From the NCBI GenBank assembly GCA_004554165.1, contig SFNQ01000044.1:1-9235 (forward strand): a DNA stretch of 9,235 nucleotides, given 5' to 3'. Both the position numbers and the translations under genes were made by a program. This DNA comes from Clostridiales bacterium (GTDB lineage: Bacteria > Bacillota > Clostridia > Christensenellales > CAG-138). The notes under the pieces were generated by a model, which saw only the letters and a program-made list of their open reading frames with translations, was not told the DNA's origin and made no database searches. Of this stretch, positions 1-8,038 are shown piece after piece (positions within the stretch are counted from its first letter, which is position 1; each line of letters opens with the position of its first letter).

Positions 1-1999
1 CGGTCACCGACACCAGGTTCCCCGCCCCGTCGTACTCGTAGGCCGTTTTCGTCCCCGCCGCGTCCCTTTCCCAGAGCAGCTGCCCGGAGCGCGCGTAGCC
101 GTAGTGCCTTTCGCTCCCGTCCGCCGCCGTCAGCCGCGTCAGGTTCCCTCCTGCGTCGTATTCCATCGCCGCGGTCTGCCCCAGCGCGTCCGTCAGCCTG
201 GTAACAAGGCCCTGCGCGTTGTATTCGTAGCAGGTCGTATTGCCCAGTCCGTCCGTCTCCCGCGTCACCCGGCCCAGCGCGTCGTAGACCGTGGATGTCA
301 CCGCCCCGGTCTTCCCGGTGGCCTTCGTCACCCGCCCCTGCGCGTCGTAGCAAAAGCGCATGCTGTAGCCCAGCGCGTCCGTTACGGTCTCCAGATTGCC
401 GTTGCCGTCGTAGGCGTAGCGCTCCGTATTCCCCTCCGCGTCCGTTACGGAAGAAAGGTTCCCCACGCTGTCGTATTCGTAGGCCGTCGCGTTCCCCAGC
501 CCGTCCGTCTGCCGCACCGGCCGGTTCAGCGCGTCGTATTCCCAAAGCACGCGGCTTCCCAGCGCGTCCGTTTCCGCAATCAGGTTCCCCGCCCCGTCGT
601 ATTCATACCTTGTGACGCCGCCCAGCGCGTTTGTAACCTCGCTGCGCTGCCCCGCTGCGTTATACCGGAACGACACGCTGTTGCCCATCGGGTCCGTCTG
701 CCGCGTTACCCGGTTCAGCGCGTCATACTCGCTGCGCCATGTGGCGCCGTTTGGCAGGCTTTCGCTGAGCAGGTTCCCCGCCTTGTCGTAGCGGAATTCC
801 CTTGCAAGCCCGGTCTCGTCCACGCTCCCCGTCAGCAGCCCCGTGTCCCTGTCGTAGGAATAGCTGCGCCTTGCGCCCGTGGGCAGCGTTTCCCCCACCA
901 GCCGGTTCATCCGGTCATATTCATATTTTGTGGTGTTCCCCAGCCCATCGGTGACGGAAATCCGGTTGCCCGCCCGGTCATATGCGGCGGTGGTCACGTT
1001 CCCCAGCGCGTCCGTCGCCTTCACCGGGTTGCTGTTCATGTCATATTCCACGGTTTCCGTGGCTCCGTTGGCGTAGGTCACGCCGGTCTGCCGCGAGAGC
1101 GCGTCGTAGGTATACGTGGTCGTGTTGCCCATGGGATCGGTCATGCTCAATACGTTGCCGAGCGCATCGTAGGTATAGGTAACTGCCGTCCCGTCCGCAA
1201 AGGTCAGCCTCAGCAGATTGCCCGCCCCGTCGTATTCGTACCGGGTCGTATTCCCCAGCGCGTCCGTGGACAGCAGCACCCGTCCGGCAGCGTCGTATTC
1301 ATAGCGGGTCTCGTTTCCCCTGCCATCCATCACCGTGTCGAGGTTTGCCCCTTCGTAGGTATAAGCCGTAACGCTGCCGGTGGGATCGGTAACGGAAACA
1401 AGCTGGCCTCGCTCGTTGTAGGCGTACTGCACGGCATTGCCCAGCGCGTCCGTCTCCCGCAGCAGGTTCCCCCGCCCGTCGTAGGTATACGTCGTCGTGC
1501 TCCCGTTCCCGTCGGTGTAGGAGAGCAGGTTGTCCTGCCCGTCGTAGCGCTTTGTGCTCGTCGTGCCGTCCGGCAGGATGTTCTTCACCTGATTCCCCCG
1601 CTCATCATATTCCGAGCTGGTGAGCTTTCCGTAGGCGTCGGTGGTGCCGGCAAGGTTCCCCTGCCCGTCGTAGAAGTATTCCGTCGTACGTCCCAGCGGG
1701 TCCACCTCGGCGATGGTGCGGCGCAGGGAATCGAAGTGGATTTCGCTGCTCTGGCCCAAAGCGTCGGTGACCACGGTGCGGTCGCCGTCGTACCGCAGGG
1801 CGTATTCGCCCTTCTGCCCGTCGATCTGGCGGATCACGCGGCCGTCCTTATCGTAGGTGTTCTGCACCTGACAGGTCCCCGCCGCGTCATACCATTCCGT
1901 CATGCGGCCCTGACCGTCGTACACGTATTTTGTCACGCCGCCAAGCGGGTCGGCAAAGGCGACAAGGTTGTTACCCCGGTAGGCATACCCGAGCCGTTC
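1..1999 (-). repeat. YD-repeat array: 32 units of about 21 residues (63 bp)
   Basis: From residue 1984 to the window edge I count 32 units, the last one cut. The common form is T-x-Y-x-Y-D-x-x-G-N-L-x-x-x-T-D-A-L-G-N. Position 7 is Asp in most units; units at about 1984 (Y-R-G), 1450 (Y-N) and 1380 (Y-E) vary. At DNA level the plus strand shows CCAGCGCGTCCGT, or close forms of it, once per 63 bp in many units. Known family structures form a spiral beta-sheet wound into a closed shell. The array has not ended by position 1, so the plug, the conserved RHS end motif and the C-terminal cargo are outside. Confidence 0.95.
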
Positions 2000-4900
2000 C
2001 CCGTCCGGCAGCCTGATCTCCGTGATGTGTCCCGCCCTGTCCACAGTCAGGGTGAGCCTTGCGCCGCCTGGCGCCACAATGGCCGAAAGAAAGCCGTCCT
2101 CGCCCCGCTCCATGCGGACGGCGTTGCCATTGCGGTCCTCCATCCGCAGCAGCCAGCCCAGGTTCATGCTGAACACATATCTTTGACCGCTCTTTTCTTC
2201 TACAAAGTACTCCTGTTGCCCGCGATCTGCCGTGAGTGTCAGGTAATCATCGTCATTCCCGCGGTATGTGCCGTAGCCCGTGGGCTCGAATACCGTCAGC
2301 GCGCCATCCGCCGCCCGGTATCCGATGTTCCCGTCTCTATATAGCTCAAGGTGCTGCGCGTATGGAAACGCCCATTTTGCACCGAACGGTCCATCCTCCA
2401 GGGTCGAGTCAGAGTTATAGGTGCGCAGCAGTTCCAGCGGAAGCCCGATTCCTGCCTGCCAATAGTCGCGCGTCTCAAGCAGGAAGTTTCCCGTGTTGAA
2501 ATTCACCGGTTCAAAACCCAATGCGCAGTAACCGCTTCTACCAAGCAACTTCTGATCGAGTTTTACGCTTTCCGGCGGCGTGACCATATCGAGCGTGAAC
2601 AGATAAGTGTCCCCATATTGCTCCCGCAGGACCTTTTTGTCTGAAAAATCGATCAGACTATGCCCAGACAAAGTGCCGCTTGCGGGCGCCGCAACTCTTC
2701 TTATGCTTGCAGCGACTGCTTCGCTCTCCCGTACAGGATAATGCGTATGCGTCGCGTCGTTGTCCGGCGCAGTGTAGCTCTTTCTGGCACTAACAGTATA
2801 GGTGGCGCCAGAAGTGTAGGCGTTGTCCGTAAAGGTGGTTCCGGTCGTTGTTGTGAGCTGCGTTCCGTTTTTGTACACAACATATTCCACGCCCGCAGTC
2901 GTTGATCCCGTCCAGGAGAGTTCATATCTCTTGTCGCTGTATGCGCCGTAGTCCCGGGCCACAATGCCCGTCGGCGGCTCAACAAGCTGCACGTTAAAGC
3001 CCGTGCCAGTGGCTGCTATGCCTTCGATGAGCCATGATTGGAGCTGGTTTGCCGAGCGCTGTTCCGCTTTCAGATAGATTGTGGAGGCCGCCGCATTGAG
3101 GAAGCTGTATTCGTCCGCTTTTGCTTCTGTCCACGTTATGTTGTCTGTGGAAATATAATAGCGGCAGCCGCTTCCTGTAGCATACGGTAAAATGCGAACG
3201 GCGTATATCGGCTGAGCAGCAGTCAGTGCGCCAGTCTCTACAACAAGTTCAGCGCTGTCCACCGCAGCCCGCACAAGCGGTACCACCGATGCGTTCCCGC
3301 TCCCATATACCGTCCCGGTATCATCCAGCGCCAGCGCAGTGAGGGTCGCGCTGCCGTTCTCCGGCGTCAGCAGGGTCTCGTAGTCGAAGCCCCTGCTGTT
3401 GACCAGCGTGTCGTTTGCATACAGAAAGCGGGTCTGCGCCCCCGTTTCTGTAAGATCGGTTGAAATTGTCTCTCTTGGCCCCTGTGTCAGCGTACCGCCG
3501 TGGGTGATCGTAAATTTTTCAACCGCTTTGGATAGCCGAACCGTTGCAGTAACCGGACTTTTCTCGATGATCGCGGAGAGTTCCCAGCCATACAGTATGC
3601 TTGTCCCGTCGAGTTCCGCACGAAGCTGGACCGACTTGGCCTGCTCCGTCAATCGGACATCTTTGCCGGGTATAATCGGAACCCAATCGCTTCCGCCATC
3701 GATGGAGTAGCTGAAGTCGATCCCTGTGTCGGCACTTTGCGTTGTATTCAGCTGAAGCGCCAGAATATTCTTCGGAGAATTCAGCACGCCGCTATTCATC
3801 GTTCCGCTGGTGTGCTGCGTTGCGTCCGAGCCGATGACAAGCGCGCCCAAGCCATCACTGTAACAAAGCGTACCGTCGGCCGTCTCGGAGATTACGGTAA
3901 TCGTATGGCCCGTGCCGTCAATGGATTCGATGACCGGCACGGCGAAACTCCTGCCGTTCGCCGTCTGCCTTTCAACTCCATCAATATACACATGGCCATT
4001 TTCTGCTCCGCCGGTGTAAGCAGCGTCTATGACAGGCGTATTGACGACCGCCCCGTTGGCAGGTGCGGTGATTGTGATGTCCGCCACAACATTTGCTACG
4101 CTTTTATCTACCTTGACAACGACGCCCTGCGTAGACGCGGTATGCCCCGCAGCATCCGCGGCATGCAACACAATGGCAATCTCTTCCCCATCCGCGAACG
4201 CGCCCGTGTTCAGTACGCCAAGCAGTCCGTCCACAATATTGCCTGTGCCCTTCGCCACCGTCTTTGTCCCCGACTGCGCCCCTGTTGCGGTAAGGCTCCA
4301 TTGGTCCAGCGCCTGCAGGTCCCGCACAGTGCCTGTCACCATCACAACGCCGTTTACGATGTCGCCGGATGCAGGCTGAGACATCACAACCTCTGGCGGG
4401 GTTGTATCCCTGAATATCTGCACGGTCTCTGTTCCCGTATTGCCCGCCGCGTCCTCATAATGGAACGTTACCGCGTGTGTTCCATCCACCATGGCGGATG
4501 CATCAATCGAGACGCTGCCCGCAGTCTGTGTGTGATCGAGCGGCTGCGGCGGACCGTTGTCCACGCTATATGAAAGCGCTGCAAGGCCTGATTGCGCATC
4601 TTGCAGATTCGACCATGCAATCCGAACGGTATCATCGGCAGTCCAGGCAGCAGGGGATGCGCTGAAGCCATCCACCGTTGGCGCAGTTGTATCCTTTTGA
4701 AATATTGCGCTGCCCGTTGCGCCCACATTGCCAGTTACATCGGCAGCCCGGAGTTTAACCGTATGTGTTCCATCCGCATAGGAACTAAGCGGCAAGGTGA
4801 TGCTGTCGCCCGCAAGTACGCTCGCTGTATCCCTCCAAGACCCGTCGTCGACCGCATATTCAACCCGCGCAAGCCCCGAATGGGCTTCGAATATTCCGTC

Positions 4901-7900
4901 CCATGTCAGCAAGGCATTCTCTGCATTGGTCCAGCCGGCAGGATCGATGCTGACCGTCGGTTTTGTTGGCGTTGTTCTGTCGATTTTGAACGTTGTGCCA
5001 AGCGGCGCCCCTTCGTTGCCGTCCTTGTCCCTGCCGCGGAGATAAATACCATGTTCACCATCGCTGAAGGAGGAGATGTCAAGCGTAAAGCTGCCCGATG
5101 CCGTCGCTTTGCCGGTTGAAGTCCAATTGTCCACGCCGTCGATGCTGTACTCGATCCGGCCCCCCGACTCAAGCGTCGTCAGCTCCGTCCCGTCCGCCAG
5201 ATAATCAACAATCCCAGACCAGCTTACCGTCAAACGATCGGCCGCCGTCCATGCGCTCGGCGACGCCTGCACGCTCGATGCCTGCGCCGGCCTGAGCGCG
5301 TGCGGCATTACGGCGGACACATCATCCCATGGGTTTGCCGCATGCCCGAACCGGTTCGCAGGCAGCACGGAAAAATAGTAGCGCAGCGAATCTCCATATG
5401 CCCCGCCCGCGTTCCGATACACCCCCGTCGGCGTTGCCGCCAGCTCGGCGCCCGCGCCGTCCAGATGCAGCTGATACCGTCCCGCCGCAATCTCTTCTGC
5501 TGTCGGCCAGATTCCCTGATTGTTCGTGCTCCAGCTCGTTACGTTCCCAACATAGATGTACTCATATTCCCTGCCGTTGAAAACGCCAACATAGTACCCC
5601 GTCGCCCCGCCTACCGCGTTCCATGTCAGATCCACATATCCCGTGCCGTCCCCGTTTGCCTGCGGTGTCGCCGTCAGTCCGCTGGCCTCGTCAATCACAT
5701 AGTAAGTTACGGAATAATGCATGCGATTGTTCACCGAATCTGCTGATGCATAAACCATATCTCCATCGCTGCTCATGCAGAAGCCATGGTTCGCCTTCTG
5801 GTTCAGTACGTCAAACCAGGCGGATGCATACCTCGATACCTCGATGTCGTTCCACCCCGTGCCGCATGCCGGCTTCAAGATTTTGGGCGAATTCCCGGGC
5901 GCTGTACTCTTTGTGATCGTGCGCGAGTTCCAGTCCCCGGTCACAAGGTAAATCGAGTTAGCGCCACTGCCGCTCTTTCCGTACATGTGCAGATAAAAAT
6001 CCTGCACCAGCACCCGGTCTCCTTTGCTCAAAAGCTCCTCCACGATCACTGGACGGATGTACATCGTGTAGACAGAGCTGGCGCGCAGTTCCGCGCTGTT
6101 ATATGTAAAGTTTCTGTCCTGTTCGACGGATGAAACATAATTGTCCTCCATATGTTTCGATACGCTGCTGGTAAAGGTCACCGTCGGGTCCAGCGTCACC
6201 GGATACGACCTGTGACGGGAGCCCATCCAGTCATCGTCCGGCGTATACGTCAGCTCATATTCCCCGCCGCCAAGCGGGGTCAGCATTACCTCGATCTGCG
6301 TCGAACGTGCGCCACGCGCATCCACCATATAGGGCGCCGACACTTGCCCGACAATGGTATTCATGGAGTAAAGAAGTATCCCGCCGCCATCCTGTACCGG
6401 CGTAAGACCGCGAAATTGCATGCGGTAGGAGTACGCATGGTTGCCCGTATATTCCCGAATGACGACATCCTCCTTGACGCCGCCATCCAGTGCCTCCAGC
6501 TTCAGGTCCGTCGTCTCGTCAAACAGCCCCCGATAGACCACGCCGGCATATGTCCCGTCAGCATAGCCCGAAGGCCTGCCATCTATGGATACTGGCGCCC
6601 GGTTTTCCTGCTCCTGCTGTTTCGGGTCGGCCTCTGCGGGAGGCGGCGTTGTGCCGGGCGCTGGACCAGGAGCGGCTTCCGGCGTACTGTCCGGAAGCGC
6701 GGTGAGGGTCAGGGATGGCGTGGCGCTAAGATTTGCTCCGGAAAAAAACGTGGCCTCCGGCGTTGGGTCCGCCTCTGCCGCTGCTGTCGGAGGCGGGCTG
6801 TCCGCAATCGCTGCTTCTCCTTCCGCCGCCGTTCCCTTGTCCCCCGTCTGTTTCCAAACGGATCGACCGCCGCCGGCAAGGCGCAGGCGGGAAATTTCCG
6901 GGTCCTTTCCTCCTGCCAGTCCCACAGGCTCTGTTTCCGCATCTCCAACGGGGTCGCCTCCTGCTTCTTCCGCCCCCTGCTCCGCCGGCGTTGCCTCTGC
7001 TGCCGGCGTCTCTTCCGCCTGTATTTCTTCCTGCTCCTCCGCTTCCTGCGCGGTTTCCGGCTCAGGCTCCGTTCTCGCTTTCGGGGAGACTGTTGGTTCC
7101 TGGGCGACCGTTGCTTCGGGGGTGACTGTTGCTTCCGGGGTGACTGTTGCTTCCGGTGTTGCCGTCGGCTCAGGCTGCTCCCACTCGATCAGAATATAGG
7201 GGATCACATAGGGATTGTCGTCCTCCGGATCGTCCGGGTCCCCGGTCAGCGCCTCCTGCATCGCCGTGCTGAGAACAAAGGCGCTTGTGTCCCACTCCGG
7301 CTGCATCTGCCATGTCCCGTGCTCGTCGCCGTAGCTTCCCTCCCTTTCCTTCCAGCCGTCCACGCGCAGAAAGTACTGCTCCGCTTCCCCTTCCAGGCAC
7401 ACCGCCAGCCGCTTGGGCAAATCCAGCGCTTCCAGTGGCGTTCCCGCCGGCACCTGCCGCAGCTCCAGCGGCTGCGGAGCTTCATATCCCACAAACGCCT
7501 CAATCGTTCCGCTCGTGATTTCCCCCACCGTCTCTGCCGCCATAACGTCACCCTTCGGCGCCGGATTCTCCCTTTCCTGTGCTGCTTCCGCTTCCGCCAC
7601 TACCGGATAAAACGAAACGCTTGCTCCGTCCATACCCACGGTAACAAGCGTTTCATTTTCTTCAAAGCACTTCTTGATTTCTACCCTTGCGGCCGTCTCC
7701 TCGCCGACCAGCCGCGCCCCTGCGTCCAACAACCGTCCCGGCTCTTCCAGCACCACCTCTGTTTCGGCATATGGCTCTACGACCATCGTCTGGCTGCCGT
7801 CTTTGTTGTAATAGATTGTGACGCCTGTCTCCGGCTGCTCCGTGTGCGTGTAGCTCCGCGTTCCCTCCGCCAGCCCCGGCAGCGGCAGAGTTGCAAGCTC

Positions 7901-7948
7901 AAAGACTCCGGTTAACACAATGCTGATAATTCTGAAAGATTGCTTCAT
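1..7948 (-). CDS. Giant secreted YD-repeat (RHS/WapA-like) protein, 3' end outside window
   Basis: One open frame of at least 2,649 codons starts at ATG 7948, behind GAGGG at 7956-7960, and leaves the window without a stop. I spot-checked the phase along its length and saw no frameshift. Layout by residue: signal peptide 1-27; unknown domain to about 160; Big_4-like domain about 163-250; Pro/Glu/Thr-rich linker 255-450; a pre-DNRLRE segment ending in YPVTLDP at about 581-592; DNRLRE-like region 593-750; FN3-like about 753-885; five Ig-like modules about 894-1370; two related beta modules about 1389-1460 and 1550-1654; FN3-like about 1658-1737; DUF6531-like segment from 1811; YD repeats 1984-2649. 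Known family role: YD repeats form a hollow shell that encloses a variable C-terminal domain, often a toxin used against neighbouring bacteria. That domain lies outside the window, so a toxin role here is inference. Export and surface location are inferred from the signal peptide. Adhesin or wall-associated protein are alternatives. Confidence 0.95.
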   Translation of the reverse strand, partial: MKQSFRIISIVLTGVFELATLPLPGLAEGTRSYTHTEQPETGVTIYYNKDGSQTMVVEPYAETEVVLEEPGRLLDAGARLVGEETAARVEIKKCFEENETLVTVGMDGASVSFYPVVAEAEAAQERENPAPKGDVMAAETVGEITSGTIEAFVGYEAPQPLELRQVPAGTPLEALDLPKRLAVCLEGEAEQYFLRVDGWKEREGSYGDEHGTWQMQPEWDTSAFVLSTAMQEALTGDPDDPEDDNPYVIPYILIEWEQPEPTATPEATVTPEATVTPEATVAQEPTVSPKARTEPEPETAQEAEEQEEIQAEETPAAEATPAEQGAEEAGGDPVGDAETEPVGLAGGKDPEISRLRLAGGGRSVWKQTGDKGTAAEGEAAIADSPPPTAAAEADPTPEATFFSGANLSATPSLTLTALPDSTPEAAPGPAPGTTPPPAEADPKQQEQENRAPVSIDGRPSGYADGTYAGVVYRGLFDETTDLKLEALDGGVKEDVVIREYTGNHAYSYRMQFRGLTPVQDGGGILLYSMNTIVGQVSAPYMVDARGARSTQIEVMLTPLGGGEYELTYTPDDDWMGSRHRSYPVTLDPTVTFTSSVSKHMEDNYVSSVEQDRNFTYNSAELRASSVYTMYIRPVIVEELLSKGDRVLVQDFYLHMYGKSGSGANSIYLVTGDWNSRTITKSTAPGNSPKILKPACGTGWNDIEVSRYASAWFDVLNQKANHGFCMSSDGDMVYASADSVNNRMHYSVTYYVIDEASGLTATPQANGDGTGYVDLTWNAVGGATGYYVGVFNGREYEYIYVGNVTSWSTNNQGIWPTAEEIAAGRYQLHLDGAGAELAATPTGVYRNAGGAYGDSLRYYFSVLPANRFGHAANPWDDVSAVMPHALRPAQASSVQASPSAWTAADRLTVSWSGIVDYLADGTELTTLESGGRIEYSIDGVDNWTSTGKATASGSFTLDISSFSDGEHGIYLRGRDKDGNEGAPLGTTFKIDRTTPTKPTVSIDPAGWTNAENALLTWDGIFEAHSGLARVEYAVDDGSWRDTASVLAGDSITLPLSSYADGTHTVKLRAADVTGNVGATGSAIFQKDTTAPTVDGFSASPAAWTADDTVRIAWSNLQDAQSGLAALSYSVDNGPPQPLDHTQTAGSVSIDASAMVDGTHAVTFHYEDAAGNTGTETVQIFRDTTPPEVVMSQPASGDIVNGVVMVTGTVRDLQALDQWSLTATGAQSGTKTVAKGTGNIVDGLLGVLNTGAFADGEEIAIVLHAADAAGHTASTQGVVVKVDKSVANVVADITITAPANGAVVNTPVIDAAYTGGAENGHVYIDGVERQTANGRSFAVPVIESIDGTGHTITVISETADGTLCYSDGLGALVIGSDATQHTSGTMNSGVLNSPKNILALQLNTTQSADTGIDFSYSIDGGSDWVPIIPGKDVRLTEQAKSVQLRAELDGTSILYGWELSAIIEKSPVTATVRLSKAVEKFTITHGGTLTQGPRETISTDLTETGAQTRFLYANDTLVNSRGFDYETLLTPENGSATLTALALDDTGTVYGSGNASVVPLVRAAVDSAELVVETGALTAAQPIYAVRILPYATGSGCRYYISTDNITWTEAKADEYSFLNAAASTIYLKAEQRSANQLQSWLIEGIAATGTGFNVQLVEPPTGIVARDYGAYSDKRYELSWTGSTTAGVEYVVYKNGTQLTTTTGTTFTDNAYTSGATYTVSARKSYTAPDNDATHTHYPVRESEAVAASIRRVAAPASGTLSGHSLIDFSDKKVLREQYGDTYLFTLDMVTPPESVKLDQKLLGRSGYCALGFEPVNFNTGNFLLETRDYWQAGIGLPLELLRTYNSDSTLEDGPFGAKWAFPYAQHLELYRDGNIGYRAADGALTVFEPTGYGTYRGNDDDYLTLTADRGQQEYFVEEKSGQRYVFSMNLGWLLRMEDRNGNAVRMERGEDGFLSAIVAPGGARLTLTVDRAGHITEIRLPDGERLGYAYRGNNLVAFADPLGGVTKYVYDGQGRMTEWYDAAGTCQVQNTYDKDGRVIRQIDGQKGEYALRYDGDRTVVTDALGQSSEIHFDSLRRTIAEVDPLGRTTEYFYDGQGNLAGTTDAYGKLTSSEYDERGNQVKNILPDGTTSTKRYDGQDNLLSYTDGNGSTTTYTYDGRGNLLRETDALGNAVQYAYNERGQLVSVTDPTGSVTAYTYEGANLDTVMDGRGNETRYEYDAAGRVLLSTDALGNTTRYEYDGAGNLLRLTFADGTAVTYTYDALGNVLSMTDPMGNTTTYTYDALSRQTGVTYANGATETVEYDMNSNPVKATDALGNVTTAAYDRAGNRISVTDGLGNTTKYEYDRMNRLVGETLPTGARRSYSYDRDTGLLTGSVDETGLAREFRYDKAGNLLSESLPNGATWRSEYDALNRVTRQTDPMGNSVSFRYNAAGQRSEVTNALGGVTRYEYDGAGNLIAETDALGSRVLWEYDALNRPVRQTDGLGNATAYEYDSVGNLSSVTDAEGNTERYAYDGNGNLETVTDALGYSMRFCYDAQGRVTKATGKTGAVTSTVYDALGRVTRETDGLGNTTCYEYNAQGLVTRLTDALGQTAAMEYDAGGNLTRLTAADGSERHYGYARSGQLLWERDAAGTKTAYEYDGAGNLVSVT
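2245..2518 (-). other. DUF6531-like entry segment of the RHS shell
   Basis: Residues about 1811-1902 carry G-F-E-P-V-N-F-N-T-G-N, then L-P-L-E-L-L-R-T-Y-N-S, D-G-P-F-G-x-K-W, and further on R-A-A-D-G-A-L-T-V-F-E-P. The consensus (D)PV-N-x-x-T-G...R-x-Y-N-S...G-x-x-G-x-G-W marks the start of RHS/YD shells in many families. Here the usual final G-W is replaced by A-K-W. Confidence 0.8.
2740..2977 (-). other. Second FN3-like module
   Basis: Residues about 1658-1737 read P-T-G-I-V early, then Y-E-L-S-W, V-E-Y-V-V-Y-K-N-G, T-T-F-T-D and a Y-T-V-S-A-R strand. This is the strand order expected for fibronectin type III. It sits directly before the RHS part and probably links the stalk to the YD shell. 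Confidence 0.7.
2986..3785 (-). other. Two related beta modules separated by a linker region
   Basis: Residues about 1389-1460 and 1550-1654 share one layout: Y-S-I-D-G-G-S-D-W versus Y-I-S-T-D-N-I-T-W, then V-Q-L-R-A-E versus I-Y-L-K-A-E, then Y-G-W-E-L versus L-Q-S-W-L-I-E. The stretch between them is beta-rich without a recognisable motif. The pattern recalls jelly-roll or tail-fibre-like modules that contain a (S)-x-D-G/N-x-x-W motif. I do not recognise the family with certainty. Confidence 0.4.
3840..4394 (-). other. Two further diverged Ig-like modules
   Basis: Residues about 1186-1283 start after D-T-T-P-P with a Q-P-A-S-G-D-I-V-N-G strand and include an A-D-G-E turn and an A-A-D-A-A-G-H motif. 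Residues about 1284-1370 start I-T-I-T-A-P-A-N-G and include V-Y-I-D-G. Both openings (P-A-x-G-x-x-V-N) match Ig-like domains that list structural differences such as insertions or symmetry. They continue the stalk formed by the three modules before them. Confidence 0.6.
4395..5269 (-). repeat. Three tandem Ig-like modules of about 95 residues
   Basis: Residues about 894-1185 contain three homologous modules starting near 894, 1000 and 1094. Each has SPSAW, DPAGW or SPAAW followed by T, then a strand ending in S-W, T-W or A-W, an E-Y/S-Y strand, an S/A-D-G/V-D-G turn followed by H, and a closing D-R-T-T-P, D-T-T-A-P or D-T-T-P-P boundary. The repeated boundary is the usual hinge of bacterial Ig-like stalks. 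They probably hold the YD shell away from the cell surface. Confidence 0.75.
5299..5692 (-). other. FN3-like module with an extended loop
   Basis: Residues about 753-882 begin SGLTATPQ and contain Y-V-D-L-T-W and a G-Y-Y-V-G strand, typical of a fibronectin type III fold. The module is longer than a standard FN3 because of an insert with W-P-T-A-E-E-I and a Y-Q-L-H-L-D-G-A-G-A-E-L stretch, and it closes with a Y-Y-F-S-V-L-P-A-N strand. I have seen this extended form in other clostridial YD-repeat proteins; the assignment is by pattern only. Confidence 0.6.
5698..6558 (-). other. Pre-DNRLRE segment and DNRLRE-like module
   Basis: Residues about 464-592 hold the stretch V-V-Y-R-G-L-F, then G-V-K-E-D-V-V, and finish with YPVTLDP, a combination I know from the segment before DNRLRE domains. 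Residues 593-750 follow the family pattern: an early D-N-Y pair, then G-D-W-N-S-R-T-I-T near 671, a W-N-D-I-E-V strand, a W-F-D-V element and N-H-G-F. This type of module occurs at the N-terminus of secreted YD-repeat proteins of Gram-positive bacteria; its exact binding role is not known to me. Confidence 0.7.
7088..7159 (-). repeat. Four 18-bp tandem repeats encoding TPEATV-type hexapeptides
   Basis: Four head-to-tail 18-bp units (7088-7105, 7106-7123, 7124-7141, 7142-7159) encode TPEATV three times (residues 264-281) and a diverged AQEPTV (282-287). They open a roughly 200-residue linker rich in Pro, Glu, Ala and Thr. Such linkers usually span or extend from the cell wall. The near identity of the three central units suggests recent slippage, so copy number may vary between strains. 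Confidence 0.9.
7199..7462 (-). other. Big_4-like beta domain in the N-terminal region
   Basis: Residues about 163-250 contain a start of the type AGTPLEALDLP, then a V-x-G-W motif and a G-T-W-x-x-P element about 25 residues later. This pattern matches the small Ig-like domains with a TLP...V-x-W...G-x-Y-x-F-x-P signature common in surface proteins of Firmicutes. It ends where the acidic Pro/Thr linker begins. The match is by eye only; a fold search would be needed to confirm it. Confidence 0.45.
7868..7948 (-). other. Probable Sec signal peptide of the YD-repeat protein
   Basis: Residues 1-27 have a short basic start (Lys2, Arg6), a hydrophobic stretch from Ile7 to about Leu23, and a small-residue ending G-L-A before Glu28, which fits signal peptidase I cleavage after Ala27. 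A glutamate at position 17 interrupts the hydrophobic core, so the signal is not ideal. The extracellular-type modules that follow support export. Confidence 0.65.
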
Positions 7949-7955
7949 ACTTGAT

Positions 7956-7960
7956 CCCTC
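7956..7960 (-). promoter_or_regulatory. Ribosome binding site of the YD-repeat gene
   Basis: GAGGG lies seven bases upstream of ATG 7948. It fixes this ATG as the start, and the residues after it form a signal peptide, which supports the choice. Confidence 0.85.
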
Positions 7961-7962
7961 GT

Positions 7963-8031
7963 TTAAAGGTTTTTGGAAACCAAACAATGGATCATCCTTT
8001 GAATGCCTGATGCTTCCGCCTGCATGTTCAT
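7963..8031 (-). CDS. Possible 22-residue upstream ORF
   Basis: ATG 8031 opens a frame of 22 codons that stops with TAA at 7963-7965, two bases before the GAGGG of the YD-repeat gene. The start has only a weak AAGAG/GAG upstream. The predicted peptide begins M-N-M-Q-A-E and resembles nothing I know. Its end overlaps the 7961-7985 hairpin, so translating it could open that hairpin and couple the two genes. It may also be chance. Confidence 0.25.
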   Translation of the reverse strand: MNMQAEASGIQRMIHCLVSKNL

Positions 8032-8038
8032 ACTCGCT

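Noticed and set aside
1..1999. CRISPR-like regular spacing of a repeated word
   Set aside because: The repeats are codons for T-D-A-L-G within a continuous reading frame; the intervals also resemble each other and are not unique spacers.
104..2344. A 746-codon open frame on the plus strand
   Set aside because: It is the antisense of the YD-repeat array. Its Arg/Val/Pro-rich product follows the 63-bp period of the real gene and has no ribosome binding site or sensible composition.
6152..7915. A 587-codon open frame on the plus strand
   Set aside because: It is opposite the N-terminal and linker region of the giant gene; its Arg/Cys/Leu runs are complements of Ala/Glu/Pro codons.
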